Source: an uncultured Oscillospiraceae bacterium
Lineage (GTDB): Bacteria > Bacillota > Clostridia > Oscillospirales > Oscillospiraceae
Length of the DNA: 64,000 nucleotides
Assembly (NCBI GenBank): GCA_934591845.1
Contig: CAKTPO010000003.1
Coordinates: 62,001 to 126,000 of the forward strand
Direction: 5' to 3'
Each line of letters begins with the position of its first letter. Position 1 is the stretch's first letter. A model generated the notes under the pieces. The model was not told the origin of the DNA. It ran no database searches and saw nothing but the letters and a program-made list of their open reading frames with translations. A program made the translations under genes and the position numbers. Positions 25,505 to 34,656 of this stretch are shown one piece after another.

Positions 25505-26524
25505 ATGAAGAACGTACTGGTTACCGGCGGTGCCGGTTATATCGGCTCCCATACCTGTCTGGTGCTGCTGGAAAACGGTTATGGCGTGGTCGTCATTGAC
25601 AATCTGTGCAATTCCAACCCCGAAAGCCTGAACCGGGTGCAGAAGCTCACCGGCAAGACCCTGAAATTCTATGAGGGTGACGTGCGGGACGAGGCCCTGC
25701 TGCAAAAGATTTTTGCAGAAAACGACATCGACTGCGTGATCCACTTCGCCGGCCTGAAAGCCGTTGGCGAAAGTGTTGCCAAGCCCTGGGAATACTATGA
25801 CAACAACCTGAATTCCACCCTGGTGCTGACCAAGGTGATGCGGGAAGTTGGTATGCAGAACATCATCTTCTCCTCCTCCGCCACGGTTTACACCGCCGAC
25901 AACGAAATGCCCCTGCGGGAGACCTCCCGTACCGGCGGCTGCACCAACCCCTACGGCTGGACCAAGTACATGACCGAGCAGATCCTCTCCGGCATGAGCC
26001 ATGCCGATGCCAAGTGGAGCGTGGTGCTGCTGCGCTACTTTAACCCCATCGGTGCCCACAAGTCCGGTCTCATCGGTGAAGACCCCAGAGGCATCCCCAA
26101 CAATCTGATGCCCTACATCACCCAGGTGGCCATTGGCCGCCGGGAGAAACTCAGCATCTACGGCAATGACTATCCCACCCACGACGGCACCGGCGTCCGG
26201 GACTACATCCATGTGGTGGACCTGGCCAAGGGCCACGTAGCCGCCGTCAAGTACGTCACCGAGCATAAGGGCTGTGAGGTATTCAACCTGGGTACCGGTA
26301 TCGGATACAGCGTGCTGGACATGGTCAATACCTTTATGGAAGTCAACAACGTGAAGGTCCCCTATGTGATCACGGACCGCCGTCCCGGCGACATCGCCAC
26401 CTGCTATGCAGACCCCGCCAAGAGTGCCGAGGTTCTGGGTTGGAAAGCCCAGGAGACCCTGGCCGACATGTGCCGGGATTCCTGGAACTGGCAGAGCAAG
26501 AACCCCCAGGGCTACGGAATATAA
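25505..26524 (+). CDS. galE: UDP-glucose 4-epimerase
   Basis: NAD-dependent SDR-fold enzyme interconverting UDP-glucose and UDP-galactose for the Leloir pathway and surface polysaccharide synthesis. 339 residues. The N-terminal GGAGYIGSHTCLVLLENG loop binds NAD; the SSSATVYT serine and YGWTKYMTE (Y-x3-K) supply the catalytic triad. C-terminal FNLGTGIGYSVLDMV and RRPGDIATCYADPAKS are GalE-typical. Its own promoter and terminator indicate single-gene transcription. Confidence 0.96.
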   Translation: MKNVLVTGGAGYIGSHTCLVLLENGYGVVVIDNLCNSNPESLNRVQKLTGKTLKFYEGDVRDEALLQKIFAENDIDCVIHFAGLKAVGESVAKPWEYYDNNLNSTLVLTKVMREVGMQNIIFSSSATVYTADNEMPLRETSRTGGCTNPYGWTKYMTEQILSGMSHADAKWSVVLLRYFNPIGAHKSGLIGEDPRGIPNNLMPYITQVAIGRREKLSIYGNDYPTHDGTGVRDYIHVVDLAKGHVAAVKYVTEHKGCEVFNLGTGIGYSVLDMVNTFMEVNNVKVPYVITDRRPGDIATCYADPAKSAEVLGWKAQETLADMCRDSWNWQSKNPQGYGI

Positions 26525-26532
26525 CAATGGCC

Positions 26533-26571
26533 AACACCCCTGGATTTTTCAAAATCCAGGGGTGTTTTTCT
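26533..26571 (+). terminator. Terminator of galE
   Basis: 16-bp stem AACACCCCTGGATTTT / AAAATCCAGGGGTGTT with a 3-nt loop followed by TTTC. The next gene starts only 25 nt downstream. Confidence 0.85.
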
Positions 26572-26595
26572 TATGCTAACGAAAGGGTTTTCGCT

Positions 26596-27567
26596 ATGGA
26601 GAAAAAACAAATTGCGGCCATTGCCATTGGGGCATTGGCCGGAGTCGGCGTGGGAGCCGCGGCGGTGAGCTGCGGGGCCAGTAAGGCCATGACGGACCTG
26701 GCCATGGACCGGAAAATTCCCGCCTACGGAAAATACATCAACGTCTCCGGCGGCCAGAAAGACGAAGCCTACAATGCCCGGAGGATCCGGGCCACGGAGG
26801 AGCTGGAAGCCCTGCCCCGGGAGGACGTGGCCATCCAGTCCGCCGACGGGCTGAATCTGGTGGGCCATCTGATCAAAAGCCGGTACCCCCGGCGGCTGAT
26901 CATCGCGTTCCACGGCTGGCGTTCCGGCTGGAGCCGGGATTTTTGTATGGTTGCGCCCTTCTGGTTGGAGCAGCACTGCAACATCCTCTTTGTGGAGCAG
27001 CGGGGCCAGGGCAACAGCCAGGGAGACTACATTGGCTTCGGCCTTTTAGAGCGCAGCGACTGCCGCCAGTGGGCCATGTGGGCGGAGGAACAGAAGTTTG
27101 GTCTGCCTATCTACTTAGCCGGTATTTCCATGGGTGCCGCCACAGTGCTCATGGCCTCCGGCATGGACCTGCCGGAGAGCGTCCGGGGCATCATTGCCGA
27201 CTGCGGCTATACCTCCCCCCAGGACATCTGCGTCCACGTGGCCCGGGACAATCTGCACGTGACCTACACCCCCTTGCGCAGTGCCTGGGTAGACCGGTGC
27301 TTCCGGAAAAAAATCCACATGACTTCCGGTGCCTACTCCACCCTCACCGCCATGAAGACGGTGAAAGTCCCCATCCTGTTCATCCACGGCACCGCCGACA
27401 GCTTCGTCCCCATTGAAATGACCTACCGTAACTACCGGGCCTGCGCCGCCCCCAAACGCCTGGTGGTGGTCCCCGGTGCGGGCCACGCCATGAGCTATCC
27501 CGTAGAGCCGGAAACCTGTCAGAAAGCCATGACCGCCTTCTTCCGGGATTTTGACCTGGCGGAATAA
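26596..27567 (+). CDS. Alpha/beta hydrolase (serine hydrolase), membrane-anchored or exported
   Basis: 323 residues from ATG 26596, with GAAAGGG 9 nt upstream. A short hydrophobic N-terminus (residues 6-24) suggests a signal or anchor. The hydrolase domain shows IAFHGWRSGWSRDF (oxyanion), VEQRGQGNSQG, the nucleophile elbow AGISMGAATVL, an acid residue in FIHGTADSFVPIEM and the histidine in PGAGHAMSY. Resembles YqkD/Bem46-like hydrolases of unknown substrate. Its frame also runs back through galE's end, but only the downstream ATG has a ribosome site. Confidence 0.82.
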   Translation: MEKKQIAAIAIGALAGVGVGAAAVSCGASKAMTDLAMDRKIPAYGKYINVSGGQKDEAYNARRIRATEELEALPREDVAIQSADGLNLVGHLIKSRYPRRLIIAFHGWRSGWSRDFCMVAPFWLEQHCNILFVEQRGQGNSQGDYIGFGLLERSDCRQWAMWAEEQKFGLPIYLAGISMGAATVLMASGMDLPESVRGIIADCGYTSPQDICVHVARDNLHVTYTPLRSAWVDRCFRKKIHMTSGAYSTLTAMKTVKVPILFIHGTADSFVPIEMTYRNYRACAAPKRLVVVPGAGHAMSYPVEPETCQKAMTAFFRDFDLAE

Positions 27568-27597
27568 GACCCCAAAGCCCGGTACAAACGCAACCCC

Positions 27598-28294
27598 ATA
27601 TACGCCCGTCCTTAGAATCCCTCGGTTGAAAACGCCCACCAGACAGCTAAACCGTAGGGAACGGCCTATGTGCCGTTCCGCACCCGAAAGGACGGAACCG
27701 TCTGCGCTAAACCCCGCACCAAAAATCACGGTACAAGAGCTTCCCCGCCGGGGAAGCTGGCAGGGCGCAGCCCTGACTGATGAGGCAGCGGGGCAGCGTA
27801 AAACACTTTAGAAGCTGTAGGCGAATCCGTACAAACGTCCCCCGCTATGTCATTCAGGCCTTGAGCGATAAGCGGAGTGGAGGAATCCACCACGTGGGAT
27901 AATGAACCACCGCAAGATAAAACTTGCCACTTGGGAAGATTCCTCGACTCACTACCGTTCGCTCGGAATGACATACCGGGGGGTTGTTCCGTTTTGCTTG
28001 CACAGGGTTATATTTGCCACGCCCCCGGAACGGCACATAGGCCGTTCCCTACGGTGAGACTCGGTTTGTTTCCTCTTTGCGCCCGTTGTTTCTGCAACGT
28101 ACAACGCCGTACCGCCCCTCATCCACCGCTGCGGCGGTCCCCCTTCCCCGTTGGGGAAGGTTTTTGGAGCTTTCCTGGGCCGTTCCCTGCATATTTTAAC
28201 GGAGGTACAGAAATGAACAACGTTGGTCACCCCCAAAATTGTCAATTGTCAATTGTCCATTGTCAATTCGGCAAATAACTGTCAACTGTCAACT
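27598..28294. repeat. Composite intergenic repeat, copy R3
   Basis: Fills the gap 27568-28288. Starts with module CGTCCTTAGAAT...GGTTGAAAACG, then the 27-bp unit at 27654-27680, a hairpin module (AGCTTCCCCGCCGGGGAAGC plus GGCAGGGCGCAGCCCTGACTGATGAGGCAG) at 27728-27790, the core with GAGGAATCC and ATTCCTCGAC in reverse order relative to R1, the exact reverse complement of the 27-bp unit at 28026-28052, a second hairpin (CTTCCCCGTTGGGGAAG) near 28141, and arrays at 28237-28268 and 28278-28294. The last array runs into the MFS gene's 3' end. Confidence 0.85.
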
Positions 28295-29467
28295 AACATC
28301 CACGCCCTTGTCCACCGTCTCCTGGGCGGAAAACAGGACGATGGCGGTGCCCAGGGCAGCGGAGAGGGTACCGAAAATGAGCATGGGGGGGACGCCGAAG
28401 CGGTCGATCATGGGTCCTCCGATGAGGGAGGCCAGGACGGAGGCCAGGGTGTAGGTCATGGTGTAGTAGGCCTGGCCTTTCACCGCATCTTCCGGGGCCA
28501 TGACGGCGTTGATGTAATACACCGAGGCCACGGCGATCAATGCCCAGGCCAGAACCTGGGTCAGCTGCAACAGGCAATACACCGCCACGTTGGGAGCCAG
28601 CCAGGAGCCAAGAGCCTTTAGCAGGAAAAAGAACCCGGTGAGTTTCATCCAGAAGCCGCTGTTTTTCTTTTGGAGCATTTTTGTAAACAGCAGCATGGTT
28701 GGAAGTTCGGAAAGAGCAGCCAGAGCCATGGCCATGCCCATGTGGCTACTGTTGCCCCCTTTGGTCACCATGATCTGCAAGGTGAAATTATTCAGCAGGG
28801 CGTGGCTGATATAGATCAGGGTGCAGCCCAGCAAGACCCCCGTAAACCGGGGGTACTTCTTAAAAAAGGCCAGACCCTGGACCCCTGCACCCTGTCCCGG
28901 CTGCCTGGGGGCCCGCTGGGTGGGGTAGAGGCAGATGGAGCCAATAAAGAGCAGACTGCACAGAGTAATGGCCACGGGAACAGGCGACCCACCCCGGGCG
29001 GCGGTGAGCCGTCCCAACAGGAAACTCACCAGGGCAAAAGTCACGGAACTGAGGCTTTTGGACACGCCGTAGTTGAGTTTTTCCCCGCAATTGATGGATG
29101 TGACCCCCAGGCCGTTGACCAGGGGGGTCTGCAATTGCAGCAGGGCCAGAGCCAGGGCGTAGAGCAGCATGGAGCCATCCTTATCTCTGCGGAGAAAGCA
29201 CAGTCCCAAACCGCAAAGCCCCGTGAGCCCTGCTACAAACAGGTTGATGGATTTGAGGCTTCTGCTGTTTTCTTTGTCCGCATATCCTGCTACCACAGGC
29301 TGTAGCAGTGCCGACACCACGCCTGCCAGGGCAATGGCCGCCCCGATGGCCCCATTGGAAAAGCCCTGTTCCAAAAGATAAAGACTGATATAACCGGAAA
29401 TTGATGCGTAAACCATCCAGTAGGTGCCGTGGATCAGCCCATACCGGGCCGTTAAATGTTTGCTCAT
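28289..29467 (-). CDS. MFS transporter (LacY/nucleoside-symporter-like branch)
   Basis: 392 residues with about twelve hydrophobic segments: a major facilitator carrier. N-terminal YGLIHGTYWMVYASISGYISLYLLEQGFS, the loop VAGYADKENSRSLKSIN between helices 2 and 3 (MFS motif A-like), and a central cytoplasmic loop are visible. Substrate not predictable, possibly a sugar or nucleoside. The final Ser-stop (AGT TGA) is formed by a GTTGACAG heptamer of repeat R3, so the C-terminus may have been altered by repeat arrival. Divergent from cooS. Confidence 0.87.
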   Translation of the reverse strand: MSKHLTARYGLIHGTYWMVYASISGYISLYLLEQGFSNGAIGAAIALAGVVSALLQPVVAGYADKENSRSLKSINLFVAGLTGLCGLGLCFLRRDKDGSMLLYALALALLQLQTPLVNGLGVTSINCGEKLNYGVSKSLSSVTFALVSFLLGRLTAARGGSPVPVAITLCSLLFIGSICLYPTQRAPRQPGQGAGVQGLAFFKKYPRFTGVLLGCTLIYISHALLNNFTLQIMVTKGGNSSHMGMAMALAALSELPTMLLFTKMLQKKNSGFWMKLTGFFFLLKALGSWLAPNVAVYCLLQLTQVLAWALIAVASVYYINAVMAPEDAVKGQAYYTMTYTLASVLASLIGGPMIDRFGVPPMLIFGTLSAALGTAIVLFSAQETVDKGVDVS

Positions 29468-29579
29468 GTGTTGCCCTCTTACCTGTCAGAATTTTCGTCT
29501 CCATCATACCACGGGAAAAATTTTTTTTCAATTTCTTTTTCCGCAAAAAGTAGGAAAAGGGCGTTTTTCCCACTTGTTC

Positions 29580-29635
29580 CTATCCCCCGGTGGGGGTTTC
29601 CGTCTGTTTTGTACAAATACCCCCCCGGGGGGATA
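29580..29635. repeat. Two G/C-homopolymer palindromes in the MFS-cooS divergent region
   Basis: CCCCCGGTGGGGG (29584-29596) and TACCCCCCCGGGGGG (about 29617-29631), each able to form a short hairpin on either strand, upstream of the cooS promoter. Role unknown; the rest of the 308-bp gap carries the cooS promoter and hairpin. Confidence 0.5.
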
Positions 29636-29669
29636 CAAAAAAGTACGTGAAATGTGTCTAAAAAGCCGA

Positions 29670-29698
29670 TTGACAATCTTGAATAGTATTGGTAGAAT
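29670..29698 (+). promoter_or_regulatory. Promoter of the cooS-cooC-acsB operon
   Basis: Exact TTGACA (29670-29675), 17-nt spacer, TAGAAT (29693-29698). Strong sigma-A match ~78 nt before the cooS start. Confidence 0.7.
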
Positions 29699-29702
29699 AT
29701 TA

Positions 29703-29741
29703 TCGATACAGTATTGGTTCGGCAATACCCACGTGTATCGA
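29703..29741 (+). promoter_or_regulatory. Nested hairpin at the predicted transcription start of cooS
   Basis: TCGATACA (29703-29710) pairs with TGTATCGA (29734-29741) and, inside it, GTATTG (29711-29716) with CAATAC (29723-29728). It begins 5 nt after the -10 box, so it could be an operator palindrome or a stabilising 5' RNA structure. Confidence 0.5.
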
Positions 29742-29775
29742 CTGGAAAGAATTACTTAATTAGGAGGAAATCACA

Positions 29776-31680
29776 TTGAAGGATTGGGCATATCTGACCA
29801 CTGTCGAAGAAATGGAAGAAGCCACCAATTCCTTGCTGGATAACGGCAAGAAGGTTGGCGCGGACTCCTGGCAGCAGCGTGTCAAAAACCAGACCCCCCA
29901 CTGCGGATTCGGCGAGAAAGGTACCTGCTGCCGTATCTGCTCCATGGGCCCCTGCCGCATTACCCCCAAGGCTCCCCGCGGCATCTGCGGCTGCGATGTT
30001 CACGGCATTGTTGGCCGTAACTTCCTGCGCTTTACCGCCGGTGGCTCCGCCACCCACTCCGACCATGGCCGTGAAATCATGCACACCCTGTACCAGGCCA
30101 AGGAAGGCGGCAACTACCAGGTCAAGGATCCTGCAAAGCTGATCCGCATCGCCAAGGAATGGGGCGTGGAGACCGAGGGCAAGGACATCTACGATCTGGC
30201 CCACGAAATGGCTGAGATCGGCCTGATGGAATACGGCAAGCCCTTCGGCGTTCAGAAGTTCCTGAAGCGGGCTCCTGAGCATACCCAGCAGCTGTGGCAT
30301 GAGGCCGGCATCGAGCCCCGGGCCATTGACCGGGAAGTTGCCACCGCTCTGCACATGACCCACATGGGCAACAGCTCCCTGCCCGAAGCTCTGGTCCGTC
30401 AGGCCCTGCGCTGCGGCCTGTCTGACGGCTGGGGCGGCTCCATGATGGGCACCGAGTTCTCCGACGTTCTGTTCGGCACTCCCAAGCCCGTGGACTCCAC
30501 CGCCAACATCGGCGTTATGGAGAAGGACAACGTCAACATCGTTGTTCACGGCCACGATCCCTCCCTGTCTGAAATGATCGTTTACTACGCCAACGATCCC
30601 GAAATGATCGCTCTGGCCAAGAGCGTTGGTGCCAAGGGCATCACCATTTCCGGCGTGTGCTGCACCGCCAACGAAGTGGCCATGCGTCACGGCATCCCCA
30701 TGGCCGGTAACTTCCTGAGCCAGGAGAACGTAGTCCTCACCGGTGCCTGCGAAGCCATTGTTGTAGACGTACAGTGCATCTTCCCCGCACTGGGACCCCT
30801 GTCCAAGTGCTTCCACACCAAGTTCATCACCACCTCTCCCATCTGCCGGATGCCCGACTCCGAGTTCATTCAGTTCAATGCCGAGACCGCCGGTGACAAC
30901 GCCAAGGCAATCGTCAAGATGGCCATTGAGAACTTCAAGAACCGGAAGCCCGAGCTGGTGAACATCCCCAACCAGGTCCAGAAGACCCGTGTGGGCTACT
31001 CTGTTGAAGCCATCGTCAAGGTTCTCGACGGCGTTGCCAACTCCCAGGTCGACGAGTTCGGCACCACCAAGCCCCTGCTGGAGTGCATCACCTCCGGTGT
31101 TCTCCGTGGTGCTGTGGCTCTGGTCGGCTGCAACAACCCCAAGGTCCGTCCTGACACCGCGCACATTGAGCTGATGAAGAAGATGCTGGAGAACGACATC
31201 ATCTGCATCGTTTCCGGCTGCTCCGCCCAGGCTGCCGCCAAGGCTGGTCTCATGGATCCCGTACAGGCCAAGGAATACTGCGGCGCGGGTCTGAAGCGTG
31301 TCTGCGAGCTGGCTGGCATTCCTCCCGTTCTGCACATGGGTTCCTGCGTGGATATCACCCGTATGCTGATCCTGGCCTCCGAGCTGGCCAAGGACTCCGG
31401 CCTGAACATTTCTCAGCTGCCTGTTGTGGGCTGCGCTCCCGAATGGATGTCTGAGAAGGCCGTTTCCATCGGCAACTACGTTGTCTCCACGGGCCTGGAT
31501 ACCTTCCTGGGCGTGGATCCCTATGTTTCCGGTTCCTCCGAGATCTGTGACCTGCTCTGCGGCGAAGACGGCATCAACAAGTGGGTTGAGGCCAAGTACG
31601 TTGTGGAAAAGGACATCGACAAGATGGGCGACATGATGATCGCCCGCATCGAAGAGAAGCGCGCGGCTCTGGGCATCTAA
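29776..31680 (+). CDS. cooS: Anaerobic Ni-Fe carbon monoxide dehydrogenase, catalytic subunit
   Basis: Reversibly reduces CO2 to CO at a Ni-Fe-S C-cluster; in the CODH/ACS complex the CO is passed to acetyl-CoA synthase. 634 residues, TTG start at 29776 with TAGGAGG 9 nt upstream. The N-terminal cysteine cluster HCGFGEKGTCCRICSMGPCRI supplies D- and B-cluster ligands (C43, C51, C52, C55, C60). Further cysteine and histidine blocks (GVCCTANEVAMRHGIP, SGCSAQAAAKAG, HMGSCVDITRM) match C-cluster regions. Followed after 3 nt by cooC, then acsB. Codon use favours GTT/CGT more than neighbouring genes, as in highly expressed genes (by eye). Confidence 0.97.
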   Translation: MKDWAYLTTVEEMEEATNSLLDNGKKVGADSWQQRVKNQTPHCGFGEKGTCCRICSMGPCRITPKAPRGICGCDVHGIVGRNFLRFTAGGSATHSDHGREIMHTLYQAKEGGNYQVKDPAKLIRIAKEWGVETEGKDIYDLAHEMAEIGLMEYGKPFGVQKFLKRAPEHTQQLWHEAGIEPRAIDREVATALHMTHMGNSSLPEALVRQALRCGLSDGWGGSMMGTEFSDVLFGTPKPVDSTANIGVMEKDNVNIVVHGHDPSLSEMIVYYANDPEMIALAKSVGAKGITISGVCCTANEVAMRHGIPMAGNFLSQENVVLTGACEAIVVDVQCIFPALGPLSKCFHTKFITTSPICRMPDSEFIQFNAETAGDNAKAIVKMAIENFKNRKPELVNIPNQVQKTRVGYSVEAIVKVLDGVANSQVDEFGTTKPLLECITSGVLRGAVALVGCNNPKVRPDTAHIELMKKMLENDIICIVSGCSAQAAAKAGLMDPVQAKEYCGAGLKRVCELAGIPPVLHMGSCVDITRMLILASELAKDSGLNISQLPVVGCAPEWMSEKAVSIGNYVVSTGLDTFLGVDPYVSGSSEICDLLCGEDGINKWVEAKYVVEKDIDKMGDMMIARIEEKRAALGI

Positions 31681-31683
31681 ACT

Positions 31684-32454
31684 ATGAAACTAGCGATTAC
31701 CGGCAAGGGTGGCGTGGGTAAAACCACCCTTGCCTCCACCCTGGCCCGGCTCTATGCCGACGAAGGACGCACCGTCCTTGCCGCCGACGTAGACCCGGAT
31801 GCCAATTTGGGCCTGGCCTTGGGCCTGAGCCAGGAAGAAGTAGATGCCATCGTCCCCATCAGCAAGATGCGCACCCTGGTGGAGGAGCGTACCGGTGCTA
31901 CCGATGCCAACCGGTTCTATAAGCTGAACCCCTACGTGGCCGACATCCCCGAAAAGTACTCCAAGGACATCAACGGCGTCAAGCTGCTGGTCATGGGTAC
32001 GGTGGATGTAGGTGGCTCCGGCTGCGTCTGCCCGGAGCATGTGATGCTCAAATCCATCCTCTCCGCCATGACCTATCGGAAAAACGATGTGGTCATTATG
32101 GATATGGAGGCAGGATTGGAGCATCTGGGCCGGGGTACTGCTTCCAATATGGACCAGTTTATCGTGGTCATTGAGCCCGGTGCCCGCAGTGTCCAGACCT
32201 ACCGCAACGTCAAGCGGCTGGCCAAGGACCTGGGTGTCAAGCAGGTTCGTGTGGTGGCCAATAAGGTCCGGGACGAAAGTGATGAGGCTTTTGTCCGTGA
32301 GACCATCCCGGCAGAGGATCTGCTGGGCTGCATTCACTATAACCCGGATGTTATCAACGCCGACCGTCAGGGCAAATCCCCCTACGATTTCAGCCCCAAG
32401 GCCATTGATGAGATCCGCCAAATCAAAGCGATTCTGGATCGTGAAGAAAATTAG
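31684..32454 (+). CDS. cooC: CODH nickel-insertion ATPase CooC/AcsF
   Basis: MinD/ParA-type dimeric ATPase that matures the nickel centre of CODH (or ACS). 256 residues. The P-loop GKGGVGKTT occupies residues 7-15 and VDPDANLGLALG follows as switch region. The CxC metal site at the dimer interface is C114 and C116 (GSGCVCPEH). Begins 3 nt after cooS and ends 11 nt before acsB, so it is expressed with both targets. The symbol could also be acsF; sequence alone does not decide. Confidence 0.93.
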   Translation: MKLAITGKGGVGKTTLASTLARLYADEGRTVLAADVDPDANLGLALGLSQEEVDAIVPISKMRTLVEERTGATDANRFYKLNPYVADIPEKYSKDINGVKLLVMGTVDVGGSGCVCPEHVMLKSILSAMTYRKNDVVIMDMEAGLEHLGRGTASNMDQFIVVIEPGARSVQTYRNVKRLAKDLGVKQVRVVANKVRDESDEAFVRETIPAEDLLGCIHYNPDVINADRQGKSPYDFSPKAIDEIRQIKAILDREEN

Positions 32455-32465
32455 GAGGAAATACC

Positions 32466-34598
32466 GTGACTTTATTTGAAAGAGTTTTCGGCGGCAACGA
32501 TGCTGTTTACGGCCTCACCGAGGCAGCCATCAACAATGCCATCGCACAGTACGGTGAGGGCCAGGCCGTGTCCTTCCCCGGCACCGCTTATTCCCTGCCC
32601 TGCTACTACGGCGTCACCGGTGTCAAGGTCGAGACCCTGGGCCAGCTGAAAGAAGCCCTGGGCGTGGTCAAGACCCTGATGACCCGCAACAACCGTCTGA
32701 ATGATGCCTTTATGTCCGGCGTTGCCACTGCCCTGTGCGCAGAATTCATTGAAGTTCTGAAGTACATCGGCAACGATGCGCCCTACGAGGCTCCCTGCTA
32801 CGGCCATCTGCCCGATGCCGTGGTCCGTTCCCTGGGTGTTCCCCTGGTTACCGGCGACATCCCCGGTGTTCCCGTTATCCTGGGCACCGCTCCTACCGCT
32901 GACGAGGCCGTGGCTCTGGTCAAGAGCTATCAGTCTCAGGGTATGCTGGTCACTCTGGTGGGCGGCATCATCGATCAGCTCCAGGAGAAGGGCTACAAGA
33001 CCGGCGACAACGTCCGTGTGATCCCCCTGGGCAAGGACGTGACCTCCGTCATCCACGTTGTGTCCGTTGCTGTCCGTGCGGCTCTGATCTTCGGTAACAT
33101 TCAGCCCGGCGATGCCGCTGGCCTGATGAAGTACACCATGGAGCGTGTTCCCGCTTTCGTCAACGCTTTCGCTCCTCTGGACGATGTGATCGTTGCCTGC
33201 GGCGCCGGCGCCATTGCTCTGGGCTTCCCCGTTATCACCAACGAGCAGGAGAACATCTTCCGTGTTCCCAAGAGCCTGATCGTACAGCCCGATGTGGAGA
33301 AGTTCAACGCCACCTCTCTGGAAGCCCGGGACATCAAGATCAAGATCACCAACATTGACATTCCCGTATCCTTCGCTTCCGCTTTCGAAGGCGAAATCAT
33401 CCGCCGTCCCGACATGCAGGTGGAAGTCGACGGCTCCCGTGTGGACTGCTTCGAGCTGGTACACACCAAGGAAGCTGCCGAGGTGGAAGACCACAAGATC
33501 ACTGTGATCGGACCGGAAATCGACGAGATCCCCGTGGGTACCAAGATTTCCATGTCCTACACCGTGGACGTGGCCGGCAAGAACATGCAGCCTGACTTTG
33601 AGTCCGTTATGGAGCGGAAGTTCCACTCCTACCTGAACTGCATCGAGGGCGTGATGCACACCGGTCAGCGTGACATGATCCGTATCCGTATCAGCAAGGC
33701 CGACTTTGAGGCTGGCTTCAAGTTCCGTCACATCGGTGAGGTTCTCTACGCCAAGGTCAAGAGCGAGTTCGAGGCCGTTGTGGATAAGTGCCAGGTCACC
33801 ATCGTTGTGGATGCCGAGAAGAACAAGGAACTGCGGGCTGCCGCCAACGCCGTGTTCAACAAGCGTGACGACCGTCTGAAGTCCATGACTGACGAGTCCG
33901 TGCCCGTGTACTACACCTGCATCATGTGCCAGGCCTTCTCCCCCAGCCACGTATGTATCGTTACCCCCGAACGTCTGGGCCTGTGCGGTGCCGTGTCCTG
34001 GCTGGATGCCAAGGCCACCAATGAGCTGGATCCCACCGGTCCTTGCCAGATCGTTCCCAAGGAGCACTGCATCGACGAGAAGCTGGGCCGCTACGAAGAC
34101 GTGGACGAGGCCGTTGCCAAGTACTCCCACGGCGCACTGGAGCATGTGACCCTGTACTCCCTGTTCCAGGATCCCATGACCTCCTGCGGCTGCTTCGAGT
34201 GTATCTGCGGCGTGGAGCCTGTTTCCATGGGTGTTGTCATCACCTGCCGGGAGCATGCCGGTATGACTCCTCTGGGCATGAGCTTCTCCGAAATGGCCTC
34301 TATGACCGGCGGCGGCGTTCAGACCCCCGGCTTCATGGGCCACGGCAAGCAGTTCATCTCCTCCAAGAAGTTCATCGCCGCCGAAGGCGGCCCCGGCCGT
34401 ATCGTTTGGATGCCCAAGGAACTGAAAGATCAGGTTCGTGAGCGCCTGGATGCTACCGCCAAGGAGATGTACGGCGTTGACAACTTCACCGACATGATCG
34501 CCGATGAAACCGTCTGCACCGAGGATCCCGAGGAACTGCTGAACTTCCTGTCCGAGCACGGCCACCCCGTCCTCAGCATGGAGCCTTTCGACATGTAA
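32466..34598 (+). CDS. acsB: Acetyl-CoA synthase (CO dehydrogenase/acetyl-CoA synthase alpha/beta subunit)
   Basis: Joins CO, a methyl group from the corrinoid protein and CoA into acetyl-CoA. 710 residues from GTG 32466, with AGGAGG 8 nt upstream; full length compared with the Moorella enzyme, including the N-terminal CODH-contact domain. A-cluster ligands are all visible with the known spacing: C485, C488, C497 and C507 in the TCIMCQAFSPSHVC region, and C574-G575-C576 (SCGCFEC) for the distal nickel. The partner corrinoid subunits (acsC, acsD), acsE and fhs are not in the window. Confidence 0.97.
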   Translation: MTLFERVFGGNDAVYGLTEAAINNAIAQYGEGQAVSFPGTAYSLPCYYGVTGVKVETLGQLKEALGVVKTLMTRNNRLNDAFMSGVATALCAEFIEVLKYIGNDAPYEAPCYGHLPDAVVRSLGVPLVTGDIPGVPVILGTAPTADEAVALVKSYQSQGMLVTLVGGIIDQLQEKGYKTGDNVRVIPLGKDVTSVIHVVSVAVRAALIFGNIQPGDAAGLMKYTMERVPAFVNAFAPLDDVIVACGAGAIALGFPVITNEQENIFRVPKSLIVQPDVEKFNATSLEARDIKIKITNIDIPVSFASAFEGEIIRRPDMQVEVDGSRVDCFELVHTKEAAEVEDHKITVIGPEIDEIPVGTKISMSYTVDVAGKNMQPDFESVMERKFHSYLNCIEGVMHTGQRDMIRIRISKADFEAGFKFRHIGEVLYAKVKSEFEAVVDKCQVTIVVDAEKNKELRAAANAVFNKRDDRLKSMTDESVPVYYTCIMCQAFSPSHVCIVTPERLGLCGAVSWLDAKATNELDPTGPCQIVPKEHCIDEKLGRYEDVDEAVAKYSHGALEHVTLYSLFQDPMTSCGCFECICGVEPVSMGVVITCREHAGMTPLGMSFSEMASMTGGGVQTPGFMGHGKQFISSKKFIAAEGGPGRIVWMPKELKDQVRERLDATAKEMYGVDNFTDMIADETVCTEDPEELLNFLSEHGHPVLSMEPFDM

Positions 34599-34603
34599 TT
34601 TTT

Positions 34604-34639
34604 CAAAAACACCTCCGTGAAAACGGAGGTGTTTTTTTT
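34604..34639 (+). terminator. Terminator of cooS-cooC-acsB
   Basis: AACACCTCCGT / ACGGAGGTGTT stem with a GAAA loop followed by eight T. Confidence 0.92.
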
Positions 34640-34656
34640 GCGTAACGGGGAAGTAA

